From Sitta carolinensis (Eukaryota > Chordata > Aves > Passeriformes > Sittidae), in NCBI GenBank assembly GCA_032173965.1, contig CM063284.1:129293625-129357624 (forward strand): DNA of 64,000 nucleotides. Reading direction: 5' to 3'. A program made the translations under genes and the position numbers. Under the pieces are notes generated by a model. It was not told where the DNA came from and made no database searches. It saw only the letters and a list, made by a program, of their open reading frames with translations. Numbering within the stretch: the stretch's first letter is position 1; each line of letters opens with the position of its first letter. This document shows positions 36,473-51,744 of the stretch, one piece after another.

Positions 36473-39400
36473 TCTGTTTGAGCATGTGTGATGTTTCTGT
36501 CTATTGTCTATAAGGAAACCCAAATGCAATAGTGAAGCATCCATTTATGCCCTAAATATTCAAGAGGCTAGAGCTATCTTATCCTCAAAATTTACTGCAT
36601 GTATACTTCCAATAACTGCTTTCTGGTTTTTTTTGCACAAAAGTATTTTTTTTCTTTTTGGTTTCATAACCAGAATCCTAAAAGAATTTTCCACAGTTAA
36701 AATACTATTTGTGCCTGGCTTTCTGCTGCATGGATAAGCTGCATATTCCGCATTGCAATAAGTTATTCTTGCTGCAGACACTGTCATTATTCTAGAAAAT
36801 TAAGGCACTGGACCATATCCAAGCGCTCAGAAACCTCAGTGATAACAAAGAATTTATATGTAGGGAAGGTGAAGTACAGTTCTGTGCCATCTGTATATCA
36901 CTGGCTTTTAAATCCAGTTCACTTTGTAGCTAGATTCATGTAGACATTGAAAGGGACTAGAGAAAGAATAGGTCTTTGTCTGCTTGAAGACTTACTTTGG
37001 ATTCATGCCACCTGTCAGACTTGACATAAGGTCAACAGTGCCAAATACTGCAAAGATATTAAGGAGAATAAGAATGGATTTCTCCCTTGTATCCATTGAC
37101 AGCAACAGACCTTCTGTGCCAGTCATCCATCAGTGCCAGTGAGACAGATTCAGCATCCTGCCCTGGTCTGTGTCTCTGCCACCTCTGACCCTGGATTAAC
37201 ATGAATAAACTTGTAAGTGGATTCTGTATGAGGTTGCCTTAGAATACCAGGTTTGATGGTAGGTGGCAGATGAACTGAAATGATGTATTCAGGACAGATT
37301 GTGGATAAAACCTCCTGTGTTTAGGTACTGCTAGAAATACTGAGATTCCTTCCCTGAATTAAGCATTAGATATTTCTGCCTAAATGATAAAGCAGCGATA
37401 TAGTATTAATATGAATCCTCAGATCCTTGACTCCTTGTCATATGGGTGTAATGTTAGTATAAATTAGCTAGCTGTCCAATTTGCTAGAGCCCAGGAATTG
37501 CCTCAATTGCTCTGGGACCACCAACTTAGGGCACAGCGAGGAAAATCTCCACTGAGTGCTACTGCACAGACATATGGGCACAGAAGACCTCTGTAACACA
37601 TGTTAGCAAAATTTTAAAAATCAACAGAATCTTGTTATGTGTTGCAATTCAGAGTGAGTCCCAAAGAAGCGCACAGGAGATGGTTACAGGGTTACTCCCA
37701 AGTCACCACTTGTATTGGTTGTCACTCTGGTTCTTTTGCACCTTAGTGCTCGCTCAAAGCTCATTTTGTCACCATTGACAATAAAAAAGAAACATTTTAA
37801 CAAAGCCTATAAATCTCTGGTGGAGATGAAGCCTGCTATTCCCAAAGAAAGAGCTTTCCCTGAATGAAAACATGTCTCTCCCATGTAGGAGGTTGGATAG
37901 CACAAGTAGAAGAAACAGGAAGGTGACCATCTTGTCCTGGTTACAGAAAATTCAATAAGTCAGCCTCATTTTTGTTTCGATGTTAGGCTATTAGAGATGC
38001 CCCATTCTTCAGAAAAATTGTTAAGAAATGGCTACAAAAAGTGTTCTATCATCTATGATTCAATGAATGGATAACAAAAATAATCCAGATAAGCATCAGC
38101 GAAACTTTGGAGAGCTGCAAAACTAGGCCTCTAGTTGTGATTGATAGGAGAACCTTAAGTTCAGCAGAGGGGACATTTTAATGAATAGAAGGTTTGCTAT
38201 GATTTCAAGTGCAATTTTTCTTGTGCTCTGTTTGACATATGCAGGATCTAACAACATTGATTTGAACTCATCTAGTGAAGTGCCTGCATTTCTTGCAATT
38301 ACAGTGAGAGTTATGGAAATGGGAATACATTAAAATGACCAGATATTAATATATTGTTTTGGAGACCGAGTGGACTTGCAACAAGCATGACAGTTTTTAT
38401 CTGAATTTGACTCAACTGAAGAAATCATTCCCATCATAAAATTAAATATTCACATCCATTATTATTATTGGACTAGAGACAATAATTTAAACTAATATCA
38501 AGATGCATTTTTAAAAATCATCAATCTGCCATCTTAACTACATTATATTCTACCTTCAGGCTCATGTTGTAGTTTTTATGAACATGATTCAAATAAATTG
38601 GCTCTTTTTCCTCGGTGGCTTCTTTAATTACTTTGTTATTATCCAAGGAACTGGTTTAATTTAAATGAACACAGTGTTCTTGCTACTACTACCCGAGAAA
38701 ACACAGACTCAGAACATGCTGTTTTGTAGTTACAGTGTGTTCTTCTGCATGTGGATGCCAAACTGGTTTGGTTTACCTGTTTACCTACCTTCATGTGATA
38801 CAGAAGACTCCTAACGAGCCCAACACAGTCACTTGTCCTGAAGACCTCCCGTCTCCAGATAAAAAACAAAGGTAATTAGGCAATTAGGTTAAAGGACACT
38901 GTTACCGAACATTCATTATATACCTAGATAACACAATGACTTCATTTTATGCAAGGCAATGTTCCCTTACCAACTATTTTTATATTTTTAATCAAAGAAA
39001 TGTGTATAACAAATAAAGACAATAAATTAACAGTATTTGTTGTTGTGTCCTTATATTTCTCTTATAATCATATGGGTTGGTGACTCAGTTCTGTACATAG
39101 GTGTAAAACTCTTTCTCCCCCTCCTTTTGGTGTCTTTCCAACTAAAGTACATAATAAAATACATAAGAGGGTGTTTAAAAAAAAATACAAGCAAACATTG
39201 GTACTTCATAAAATATTTAAAGACCTTACAAAAACGCAAAACTGTATTTCATTTCCTGAAACAGTTATAGTTTCAAACTCCATCTATTTCTTTTAAACCA
39301 AACCCATATGTGTTTGAGGCAGTTTTAATCTGTGGAAATACTTTATTTTTGGCCGGACTGCATGAGTGAACATTAAGTACGCAGCAAGAAGTATGGCAAG

Positions 39401-41916
39401 TCAGGATATTGAGAAGAAATTGTACTATCTCAAGGAACAAATTGTTAAAATTTTGAGCAATTTCAGCTTGTTTGTCTTTTTCTGTGATTAAATATGACCA
39501 TATTTTATACATGACAAATTTTACAGCAATGGACTAGTAGATAGAATATTTTGCTTTGTATGTGTTTTAATAGGGAGAAGTCGTCCATCTGCTACAAAGC
39601 TGGGATGTTGTGTCACTTCTCTCTACAGAGCACCCATGCACTATGCATTTTCAGAGCTGTGTTCTCATGTATGGTCATATGGGGGCCAAATCATCACACA
39701 GATGACTTGCTATTGTTCTTCCTTTAACACTTCCCTAATACTGAAGGGAGTTCTCAGAGGCAAGCTGCTCGGGACACGGGTGCTGGGAGGAGCAGGCAGG
39801 GAGGAGCAGCTCCCTGTCGCTGGTCCCACAGCACAGACTCCTTGGGAAGTCACTGCAGAGCACGTGTAATGCAGCTCCTTCATGTGAGGGCATTTCACAC
39901 CATCCTTGTACAGACAAGAACGACTATTCAGAATACCAGCCAGAGGAGAGTCAGGCTGGGCATCTCACTGTACTTCATCTGTGCTTGTTGTAGACAGCAA
40001 CCCTGGTTGGCCCTGATGCATCTCCAACATTGGATCTAATTTCTGTTGCTGTTAGTCAATTAATACTGTCATCATGAAATCAGAGGGAGAGTATAATACA
40101 AGAGAGGGTCTGTGGTTATTTTCTTTTTTAATGTGATCTCTGCTGAGCATAAGGTTTATATTTGCTTAATTAGAACTTTACTATAAGTGTTAATGACTCT
40201 AAGGCCAACCTGATTTGTTTGAAAAAGGTAATAAGTTATCTGACAGAAGTTTGATCTCTGTATAGAAATCTTAGTCCAGCTGGAGCCTGACTGCATCCTC
40301 AAGCTTCCCGTCCATTCATCTCACACATATTTTACTGCACCACAATTCCTCTTGCAGCAGCCTCAGACAAGTCAGTAAAAAAAAAATAAAATAAAAAGGC
40401 TCATCTTTCCCTTTCAGATGGATGCTCTGCTGCCCACCACAGTGCTACATCCTGAACAATCATTGCTTCTTGTGACTACTAGGAACGTGTCAGGATCTTG
40501 AAAGAAATAATTAGATGCCAACTTTGGATAATAGAGTATTTAAAAATCAATTAGCCTTAATGGGAATACTTCACAAGTTTTCTCATGATTCTGCTGTTTG
40601 ACATGACGTGTTGAAGTGTGTCTCACAGACAAGTAATAGCCCAGTATCTCACGGGAAAGTGAAGCCTCCACTGTGATGTACTAAGAGTGCATTTTGCTGC
40701 TTCTGGAGTCCATTCATTTCTTGCCATACCAGCATCAATGAACTTCCTAGCTGCTGTCAGCATGTTTAGTGCACATGTCAAGCCAGCACTGCACTGGTCC
40801 TGACATCAAACAAACTGGTGGCAATCAAGATATTACCTCGAGCTGGCAAGAAAGAAAAATAACACATAAGCATATAAGGAGGAGCGTATAAGGAACAATA
40901 ACTGAAATACTTCATCAGCCTCCCCAAGTTTCCTATATGTTGTGGTCATAGAATAATTAATCTGAAAATGGCATGAAGAGTGTCGAATAGGAACAAATTT
41001 TATCAGTCCATGGAAAAGTAATTTTAAAGGAGAATTTTTTGGGAGCGTGTTCTGCTTTTTCATTTCTTGGGGTCTGTCTGGAGAATGGTCTGGTCCAACT
41101 TGCTCCCTTGCTGTAAGTGCATCCTTAAATATCTCTTACCCACAGAAGGCAGATTATAGACAAAGCACTGCTGGTCAGCTTGGAAATTTGAACACTTTTT
41201 GGATTTGTTTTTTCCCTTTCTGTTTTTTCTCTGATATTACGATGGGGCTGATTACTGACGATCCTTGATTCGTATGTCTTTCTGAATACAACTCCCCCAA
41301 AATCACATTGACTTGAGTGTAAGATTTACTTCTAGGTACATTAAAAATGCACATTTTGTTTTTCTACCTCTAAGGAAAGGAAATCAAGGAACTACAGAAA
41401 TACCAGTTCCTCCCCAGTTACATCTCTGAGATCCAAGAATATAAGTAGCAGATTCAGGATCTATCCCCTTCTTTCCTGGGCACATTTTTTCCAGGGAATG
41501 ACCAGCACCAACAGTCTACCAAGTTCACTTAGGCAGAATTTTGATGCACCCTTCCTGTTGATGCTATATGCACCTTCTACTCCAAATAGACTTCTACTCC
41601 CTGCTAACCCACCCCACAGAGAAGGTCCTTGAGAAACAGCAGAGAGATGAGATATCTGAGCTTCGGAGCCCAGTATAGCAAATATTTTGTCCCTAATCCC
41701 CAGCAGCAACGTGTCAGCAGGACAGATCAAGCAATCCCCACACTTTGAGCAGCTCTTTGCCTAGGAGAAAATCCAGGGTCCAGTGCCTCCTAACAGCAAT
41801 TGCCCTCCAATGTCCCAGATATGCGCTGTAAATCCTGGGCCAGGGAGAGAAGGGAATAATGAACCTCAGCCCTCCTTTGTCCCCACTATTTCTCAACTAA
41901 AACACCCCGTCCTATT

Positions 41917-41918
<2 letters not shown>

Positions 41919-41954
<36 letters not shown>

Positions 41955-41969
41955 CACACACACACACAC
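41919..41969. repeat. (CA)n microsatellite
   Basis: About 25 CA units with one interruption, followed by a C-rich stretch. It accounts for the His/Thr repeat in the overlapping frame, which is not a gene. Confidence 0.93.
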
Positions 41970-44900
41970 CCCACCACCCCCAAAAATCAAAGCAAAACAA
42001 ATCCAAAGTGAACAAACAGCTGCTACTGAATTATTGGCCAAACCAACTTGCTGTTTTGCTGATGCTGCTTTTCAAAATGCTTTTGGTGTTGAACTGGTTT
42101 GATATATTTTAAATGTTTCAGGAATTCAACAAAATGGCTGCTCATGTAGTAGATAAATATTTGTCTGCTATACACACTAACAGCACAAAGATACTGCATG
42201 TGTAAGGGAATAGCAAAGATATTAAAAAATGCTACATAAGTTAAGTAAACAAAAACACATATATAAATCAAAAATAGCATAAATCAAATTTTGTCTGTGG
42301 GGTGCCCTTTCGAGCATTAGAGCGTGGGAAGAGACTGCTGTGAAACATTAAAAAAAATAGCTCTATTTGCATCATTTCAGTGGTTCCAAACAAAACAGCC
42401 ATCATTGCATGAGATGAATAAGGGATGCATTTTCCCCTGTCATTTTGCCTGGCACATTCTGACATCAGCTTAAACTTTAGGCAGCATTCAGCCAATCCTG
42501 CAGCATTTTCTTATCACTTTGGCCATAAAATAAATAAATAAGCAAACCCACCCAGATGCAGCAGCATATCTGCGTAAATGGATTGTTCAGAGATCTCTCC
42601 TTGGAGTTAAGTTTCTCAGGCTTTTTAAATGGGTAGCCTTGGGCTCATATATCTTTTTAAGTACCAACACTATGAATCACCTTGAAGAACTTCTTTAGGA
42701 AAAAAACCCAAAAAACATGAGAAAAAGGAAAAAACCCTCTACTGTTGTAATAAAAATGAAAAATGGAGTTCCTTCTGTCTTCCACTATCTAAGAACTGTG
42801 TCATCGCTTTCTTTTCCTTCTTATTCTAGTTTATAAACTTAAGGAATAAACATTTCCCAGGATTTGGCTGACAAATATTTGTATACGAAAGCACCTGCAC
42901 AATTAAACAGAACAACATGCTTATAGCTTGTCCTTTACTCTGCTTAGCAATCAATTCTTTTGCAGATTTGCACAGTTATGATGCCACAGTAGCAAGGAGC
43001 TCTAAGCACTTGTTTCATCTACCTCCTTTTTTCAAGTGCTTATCTTTCAAGTATGTTAAAAAATATTGCTTTGAGCTGTGCAAGCTGATAGCTGGGACCC
43101 TGAGAAAAGATACAGGGACCATTGCTTCCCACTGCTCCTGGAAGCAGATGGGAATGTAGGGTATGGCAGCACCATGTCCCCTTTTCCCAAGCAGAAGCAG
43201 ATAACTCAGTTGGAGTAGATGGACAAGATTCCTTCTTAGCTGCCCCCATCATGCTGTTGGCTGTTTGGTTAATGCTGCTGTTGCCAGTAAAGGCAGCCTG
43301 CAGCAGGAAGGAGGTTCCTGTGTGCCTGTCCCATTCCCTTGGACATGGAGACAATCCTTGTTCTCTTGTCTTTTCATCTCTCTTTTACAAAAGACAGAGT
43401 AATGATGAAGGATTCATTTTCAGTCATGAGTAATCTATTAAATTTAAAAAGCAAAATTTAGAATTGGGGATTGGTTATTTTTCTGAAGTGACTATCTTAA
43501 GAATTTAAACAAACTAACAAGACTGAATTTCACAATTTTCAAAAATTCATTGCAAGGCAAAAAAGATAAAAGGAGAGCAGTAAAAAAACGCAACAGGGCT
43601 GTATTTAGCATCAGAATATGTACAAGCATGGAAGTATTTTCTGTTCTCTAGTCAACAAGGAATTACTTTCAGATTTGATTTCCTCTTTTTCATAGCAAGC
43701 ACAGCAAGAATCAAGGAACTATCAAGGAGACAAAGGATGGGAATGCAGGGAGGGAAGGCATCCCATTAGTGATCCTGTTTGTAACTGTCTGGTTTCCTGT
43801 TCTAATTTGTTTTTATAGAGATTTTCCCTTCATCAGCAAACCACTGCCTGCTTTGCTCTTGCTTTTGAGCCCTTCCAGGTCTGAGAGCAGCTGTGCTAGC
43901 CTTGAACATTGCTGCATAGCTGGGCAGAGCCAGTGATGACCCCATGGGATACTGAGAGACTGCAATATCCCCCGGGGTGCTTTGAAATAGATTAGGGTCT
44001 GGAGGTACTGAAGACAAGTGCCTTTTCTCCTCTGATCTTGCCATGAGGAAGCGCAGAGGAGGAGGGGGACCATTTCACCTGCAGTGTGGGATCTGGCATT
44101 GAATCACCTTCTGGGGATGGGATGCAGAACATGAACAGAATAAATTCATCTGAAAGGAGCTCTTGTGCCCAGAGAACAGTCCTATAGTCGGGAGAGCAAA
44201 GCTGTGCATTTATATGCAGTGTGGAGGGTTGGCGAGGCTGCTCTCTGTGCTCCAAGCACTCTCTTGGTTAGACTTCAACATGACAGACAGCCATCAGGTG
44301 CAGACACAGATGGGAGATGTAGGAATTCTTCCTAGAGAGGACTGAAATAGCTCCTGACATTCAGAGAGCTGCACTGGAGATGGACACTTCACAGAGATGT
44401 GGGTAAAAACTGCCGTGGCTCAACGTGAGGGGGTGGGTAATGTGGAAGAAACTCTCTCTCCTTCAGAAAATATCTTAGCACATCCTGAAAAGAGGTGTCT
44501 TCTCCAGGCTGGGAGCACCTGAAGCTGCTTAGCCAGCTCCTCTGCTCTCATGGAGCAGCTGAAGCAGTTGGAAATTTGATATTCTTTTCCCATATCCAGA
44601 TTTGGGTGGTCTTCACTGCTGCTTCAGGGAATCCCCGGTGCTGCTCCCTGCCCACTGTGAAGGGGTCACTTCAACACTCCTTGAAATGCAGGAGCACACC
44701 AAATGCATTCCCTGAACTATGCACAAATCAGTTATTGAAATGTATGCTCAGGGCTGACTTAATAACAGCCTTGAAGGATTGAGCACCAGAGTGGCACTCT
44801 GTACAAATGGATGAGGAATTTTCTTTCCATTCAATTGTCCCTTTCTGTTTCCAGTGTGGGCCTTTCTTTCCCCACATACAAAGATTTGCAGCTCCAGGTT

Positions 44901-45540
44901 TTAGGCTGCCACTGCTTTTGTGCTTCTGGTTTGGCCTTTTTTTATGTGCTCATGGAAGCAAAGAGCAAGCAGAGTAATCTTAGGTGGAATAGAGACACTG
45001 CAGATAGGAGCTTGTTAGAACCATCACCTCTGCATGCAGGCTGGTGAGAAAAATGGCATCCAGTGTTGTACTTTTCCAAAAGAAAAGGAAGAACATGGCA
45101 AATTAGCAGCTAGGAATTAAAGATAGGTAAAATTCCACATTGTCTTACTTGGACAGGTTTGGTATTATTTAATCAGTGCTTCAGCAGCTAAGCTGTGAAG
45201 GGATGACACATACTTCAAACCTGTGGTGATTCACAAGCAGCATATACCAGCAAGGGCAGCCATGGGATTCCACATGAACAATGCTCTTTCATTCAGATAG
45301 GTTTCAGCAAGCCCTGACTCAGTCTCTCACGAATTCTCTATCAGAGAAATTCTTTGTCCTGCTTCACCTATATCTAGTCCAGGGCTGGAATGAAGAAAAT
45401 ATTTAACAGTGTTCATTCAGAAGCACTACAAATAAGGAGTGTATTGAAAACACAGAGGGATTTACACATAGAAAGAGTGTAAAACCTTAGAATGAACAGC
45501 ATTAGATCAAGGTGCAAACCAGCAGTGCCTGCATTTTTAT

Positions 45541-45586
45541 TACACATACAGACACAGACACAGACACACAGACACACAGACACACA

Positions 45587-45624
<38 letters not shown>

Positions 45625-45642
45625 CACGCACACACACACAGA
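45541..45642. repeat. Compound (ACAGAC)n-(CA)n microsatellite
   Basis: Starts with ACAGAC-type units, shifts to an eight-base CAGACACA unit, then pure CA. It explains three overlapping low-complexity frames on both strands. Confidence 0.93.
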
Positions 45643-48600
45643 GAAATCCCAAATTGCCCAGTTAGCACTTATCCTTGCTTTCATTTCTGAAGAATATTAT
45701 TGAAATGAACCTTGGATATTGTGTTCTGAAATGGGTATAACACAACGCCTCAACCTGCCCCCTTACTGCAATCTTTCTTTCCAACCCCAGCCCCAACCCC
45801 AATGGACTTGTCAGCAGTTTCTATCATTAGCAACATAATCCCTCCTCTCTCTTGCTCTTTCTTTTTTATGTTTTCCCAGGGCTGCACCAATAATGAATAA
45901 TTTACCAGTGTGGAGAAAGAAAAGTGTCACTACTGGAGTCTCAAGGCTCATCACTCACAAACCTGTCACATGGTCAAGAGTCATCAGTGCCATTATTTGT
46001 GTGAAGAGAAATTAGCACTAATCTACTGCTGAGTCTCTTGCTCCAGCCACTGTAAATGGTGCCAGATTCTTAACAGAGCAGATTGTCTGTGCCACTGTAA
46101 ATTGCTTATCTCAGTAAGGTTAAAAAAAGGAAAAAAGCCTCCTCACTTTGCAGAGGACATCCCACATGTGTTTAGAATTAGAGGAGAGGCACTGTAATGC
46201 AAAGGGCTGTTACCTTTCCCACACTGGAGAAGTGCTAGTGATTTGATTTGCCTCTCCTTTATTAATAAGTACCATTGAATTCAGAGAAGGGGATCCAAGC
46301 AGGACTTTCAAAGGCACACATTTCCCGTGCAAAAAGGAGATATAGCTTTCCATGTCACAGAATAAGCATGTGAGTGCTAAGATTTTAATTTTAGGGAGGA
46401 AAGTAAATGCCCTGTACTGAACTATGAAACATAAACAAGGCACAAAAAGGAACAAAATGGTGTCTTGAGTAAATAACCAGGGTGACAATGAGAACTGTTG
46501 TGTGAGGGGCTTCCTCCTGTGAAAAAGAGAAGAGATGGGTAATGGGCTCAGTTTGCTTCAGCAGTCATTTCCATCCATCAGTCCAGGGATTTTAAACCTG
46601 CTACCATTGAAGACATCACCATCAGCAGGTTTTTGGAACACCCACTGCACAAAATCCACAGCAAAAGCAAAGCTGCCGTTGGCCCAGCTCATTCCAGTAG
46701 CAGAAGAAGTGACAGCTGTGGCTCAGAGGCAGAAAATCCCACAGTCCCTCCTTGAGGCCTCAGTGGATCCCATCAAAGGGCAAGGTTTTTTCCCCACTGG
46801 GGACTAGCCCCCACATCTGGTGAAGTCCAAGCTGAGTTTCTGGCAGAAAAAAATATTTTAAAAATCCATCTCTAAAGATTTGAAATGGTTTCATTTTCTC
46901 TCTCTGTGCTTCCCTTTGTTTAAAATAATTTTCCAATATTATTTCTAGCAAAATAAACCTGTCTAAATAAATGAATTATGAGTGCAAAATGTGGTTCTTT
47001 GGATCATGAGGGATGCTGGCTTAAAGTCAGAAACATGGCTTTATTAAACAAGATTTGGAAGCATGAACTTTTTTTGATTTTGATCATAAAAGTACTTAAT
47101 TTGTTAAAAAGTCTTTCCTTTTCTCACATTTGGAGGATATGCAGGGAGCCAGGTCTCCAGCCTGGCTCTGTGCCCAGCAGCCAGCCTTTAGGACTGCCCT
47201 CACACTTCTTGGCAGCACAGCTTTGGCAAAACACACTCTGGGGCACCCCCCAGCTACGGCAGCCAGCGTAATCTCCAAAGTGGGAGACTACATGAGAAAC
47301 ATGCCTTGAGCTGCATTATGCTGTGCACCTATGATCCTCCAAGGACACTGAGCATCCCAACTGCCAAAAATTCACCTCCTCATTGCCCTTGGAGGTCACC
47401 GTGTCTCCACGTGAACCTGCAAGGAACTGAGTTTGCTGTGGAGGAAAACAAGGATGGATAGTGCAGCTTGGAGATCTGAGTGTCACAATTCTTTTAGATG
47501 GCAAAATAAGTCTTCAAAGTCCAAAGATCTTTGAGGTTTTAATTTTTTTTCCCCAAGATTTATCTCTTTTCTTTAACTGAAAAAAGGCAGAATCTCACAC
47601 AAGTTTTTCTGGCACTTGTGCAAATTAATAGTCCTAAAGATTCTGACTGAATTTACTGAGTGCCTTTCCAAAACTTATCCTTCCCACTATCCATCTTGTC
47701 TTGATTTTGATTGTATTGCCACTGAAGATTGGGAAGTGGCCATTCTTTAAAAAAACTTAGAAGACAAGCAGCCCAAAAAACATCCAGTTTCTCTTTCCTT
47801 CTCCACTTTTTCCTGCTCAAAGTCATTTATTCCAGTGTAGTTGAGTGTCCCAAATCAACACACCACTGCCAATGAATCTCCACCTCACTGCACTCGCTGC
47901 ATCGCCAGTGCCCAAGGCTGACTCCCTTCCCCATGGTCAAAGATTCTATTGCTCATCACATCCTTGACAAGAGAAATTACCTACTTTATAAAAAACTAAG
48001 GCATTACAAATATGTTCTGTGACTGTGGGACCAGGAATCATGGGAGGGGACTGACCCTCATTCCAGTTACTGTAGAGAAGGATGAGATTTATGAAAGAGC
48101 TGCTTGACTGAAGAGGTGGTGCTGGGGATCCGGTTGCTATATCTTGCCTCTATTCCTCTTTATCTCTGCACAGCAATTCACTGTTGCTGTTCCAGCTCAC
48201 AAGAGCAAATAGGCAAAAACTTCAATTAATGTGTTTGAAGGGACCCTGCAGAAAGAAAGTGAATGTGGCTGAGATAGACCCTATTCAGACATGGATTTTA
48301 CTGTGATTTTGCTCATGAACCCCTGATGCTTTCTAGCTCCCTGAGCACTTCTGTTGCTGGAAACATAACAGCATTTACCTTGTTAAAAGCAACTCGTGTC
48401 AAAAAGCATCAAGAAGGAACAGAGTGGCTGTGGAGGCTCCTGGGAGAGATTTCCTCCATGTGCTGCTCCCAGCAGCTTGCGAGGTGAAGGAGAGGGCACC
48501 CTCAGCCCTTGCCTTGACTCGCTACAAAGGCAGTCTTGGAAAATCATGGCCCCTTGATTAACCACGGGAGGATTGGTCTCCACCTTCCACAGGGAGGGCA

Positions 48601-51600
48601 AGAAATTCAGCTGTTATATTGCCTTACATCATTCCACTGGCAAACAAGGGCTTTCTTCATCTGGCAAGGCATATGTCAAAGCCATGAAACCTGCAACTGC
48701 AGATCTGCAAGGCAGGTCTTGGCTTCCCCTGTGATTTTCCAGTGTCTCCACCCCCAGCATGGTATTATCTGGCTAGGTGGTGAGACCCCGGTGCTGTTAG
48801 GCTAGATGGGGACCTCATATATGACAGAGCAGCTCCCACAAAAGGCATTTTGGGTTCCCGCAGCTCCATCTATCCTGCCCAGCATTTTGTTTTTTTCAGT
48901 CACATTTATTTTGCCTTCAAAAAAGAAGTTTGTTATAACCTTTGCTCAGAGCAACTGGAACCAGCCTGAAATGTGAAATCTGCAACATATCTGATGATGT
49001 CAGCTCATGCTTTTCTGCAAGCCTCCCCCAGACTGAGTCAGAGCAAGAGGGTTCAAAGTCAATACTCAATAGCATGAGCTTAAAGATATACTGCCAGTAG
49101 GCTAATTTATTGATAATTCTCAGTGGAGTGGATTTTTCCTGGCTTGTTTCTGATCCCTTGTCTATCTCCCAGCTCAAATAAAGAAGGATGCCCTTCCCCT
49201 ATCTCTGATTAGTAACAAGCTTGACACAATTCAATGATTTTCATTTACAAATACAGCTGAAGTACTTGTTTAGTTATTTCTTAGCACACACTTTATGCCC
49301 TTGTACCTTGCCAAGTATCGAACTTTAAAAAAAACAATATTCAGAATTTAAAAGTATTATAGAAAGACTGACCATGTTTAACATGTTCATGGCAAACAGT
49401 CTTCTGTCAAATGTACATCCCAAAGCCTTGTTCAGCAGTTGTGAATGCTTCAAAATCATGCTAAAACAAATCAGAGTAACAGTCTGCCTCAGAACAGCAA
49501 AGCTCAGGTCACTCACCACGTGTATGACCTCCTGAAAAAGCTCTTTGGCTGGCAAACATGAAGTCCATTAGAACCTGCAGAACGGATGTGATGCACAAGC
49601 ATTGAAACTTCTGAGCACATTGCTCTCTTGCACCAAAGTGCCAGGTATTAATGACTGGATATCAAATGTATTGATCTACCAGCACTTCACTATACAAACC
49701 ACTATTTAGACTGGCTGCTCTTACAAGCAGCAAGCACTCCCTAAGCAGGGGAATGTCATTTTTGCTCTCTGCAGAGCTGTTGACTCAGGATGTCTTGTGA
49801 TACATTTCTTGCTCTGCCATGGCTCTGAGCAGAGCGGTCTCACAGACCTCTGCAAAACAGCTCCTACTGCAAGGCCACTGTGAAATTTGTGAAATCTCCC
49901 AGTGACTTGACAAGCCTCTCTGAAAATAAAATTATTTTTTTTTGTCCAAAGAACTCTCTGATTGATGTAGTCTGCAGCATTTGTCTTTTGTCAACCCATG
50001 CTTGCCTCGTGATGCTGTGATAAATCACAAATGCTATGGGGCACTAGTTGATTTCATTGCACTCCAAACCCATTGCAAATATAGATGTAAACAGTTGCTT
50101 TGAAACTTAACCTTTTTTATTTTTTTTTCAGCTTTCTTTACAGAGGCATGTTTTACAACTACTCATGTCTGCTTTCTCTCACACTTTATTATTATAAATT
50201 AGCAGGGTCAAAGAGCTCCCCTTAGAAAGGTTTAAAACAACACTTTTCTCCTTTGGTTTTAATGGGCTACACCAGTTTCTCTCCCATCTACTGTGTAGCA
50301 GCATACCTCCCACTTGCCTTTGTGATCCTAAATATCTATGCCCTGATTCATTGTTGGGGCATGCAGTGGGAGCCAGATCACAGCACTTTCATGCAGACCT
50401 TTTTGTAAGAGCACAACAGTACCCATTAAAAGAAAAGAAATCCCTTGCTTGAGGGAAAACAAAAACACGCATGCACAAAAATACCCCACAGCAACCTTAT
50501 ATTATAGTCTGCAGCTCAATCTGGAACTGTGGGCCTTAAGTCAGAACATAACCACAGTTTAGGGAAAGTGGCATAATATATATTGTAATTAAAAGGTTCC
50601 ACTACAATAACAGACCACAGAACTGGCCAAAAAGTCAGTTTATTTTCTTTGTTGGCAATGGGAATATGGGTAGATTTCTTTGGCTGAAATTTTTTATTTC
50701 CTTTAAAAGGGAGAAACAGAACATTCTCCTTCCCCCATCACTCTCCACCCAAATGGCAGCTCCTACATGCTCTGTCAGCTGAGGTTAGCTCCATAACACA
50801 GATCTCTTTTCACTGAGCTATTATTTTACTAGTAGCTGTAATGGGCTATTATCTGTGTGACACAGCCTCTGGAGTGGCAGAAGACACCTCTTTCTCCTCC
50901 TCTGACAGATTGAAGAGCTAAATTATAATTTAAGGAACCAGGTGCCCAATTCTGTCAAAACATCTCATGTGATGGTTTCTTATTCAAGAGAAAACTATAC
51001 ATAATCAAGTAAAAGTGTATGAGGGTTCCAGGTCTAAAAAGAGTTATCAGAGACAATATCAAGTAAGTGATGTTAATGCAAAGATGACCTTCTAGCTCTT
51101 GTGTGCTTAGGGTTTAACAGTTTAAGAAAAGCTCAGTAAGGAAAACAGATATTGCTAGCTTTGCTAAAATCAAAACGTGAAAATAATTCCAAATCACAGT
51201 TAAACTGACTGCCTGAATTTCACAGAATAAACAAGAGAATACAAAAATTAGTTAATTCCATAGGTGAGACAAAATATCTGACAGTTTTAAATTCTTTCAT
51301 TTTGAAGACTTTATGGTTTTAAAGCTTATGAGCTAACACATGATATACTGTTATGTTAAAAATTTAGTGAGTATTCTTCCACTTAAATGAACAGAAGTTG
51401 AATTTAAAAACATTAAATAATATTACTTGAAGGGTTATGTGTAACATTCCCAGTGCAAATTTAAACAAATGTCAAGGTGCCCTGCTCTTGGCATCCCAAG
51501 TCTTTGATTTGTAAGGCAGCTTTTAGATAATTTAACAGTCAGAAATGGTTTAAAAGAAAGGGAATTTGTTGGTATATGTAATGATTTGTATTGTCTGTCT

Positions 51601-51744
51601 CAGACCTCATAACTTCTCTTTCCTGTGTGGCAAGTGTTGATGGGAATGCTCGTGAGGTGTTTTCACACTATGTTGAAACAAAACCTTTGATAGTATTTTT
51701 CTCCCAACTCTAAGTTATTTATGTAACACCAATTACTTTTCCTA

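Larger units (their letters stand above)
36473..51739. other. Long non-coding stretch without recognisable genes
   Basis: AT-rich sequence. Frames are short, up to about 109 codons, and the longer ones near 41.8 and 45.5 kb run through CA repeats. It contains the two CA-type microsatellites listed separately. I see no CR1 tail, LTR, tRNA or exon series here. Confidence 0.55.

Noticed and set aside
45413..45703. Val/Cys-rich and Thr/His-rich frames near 45.5 kb
   Set aside because: They are translations of the CA-type microsatellite.
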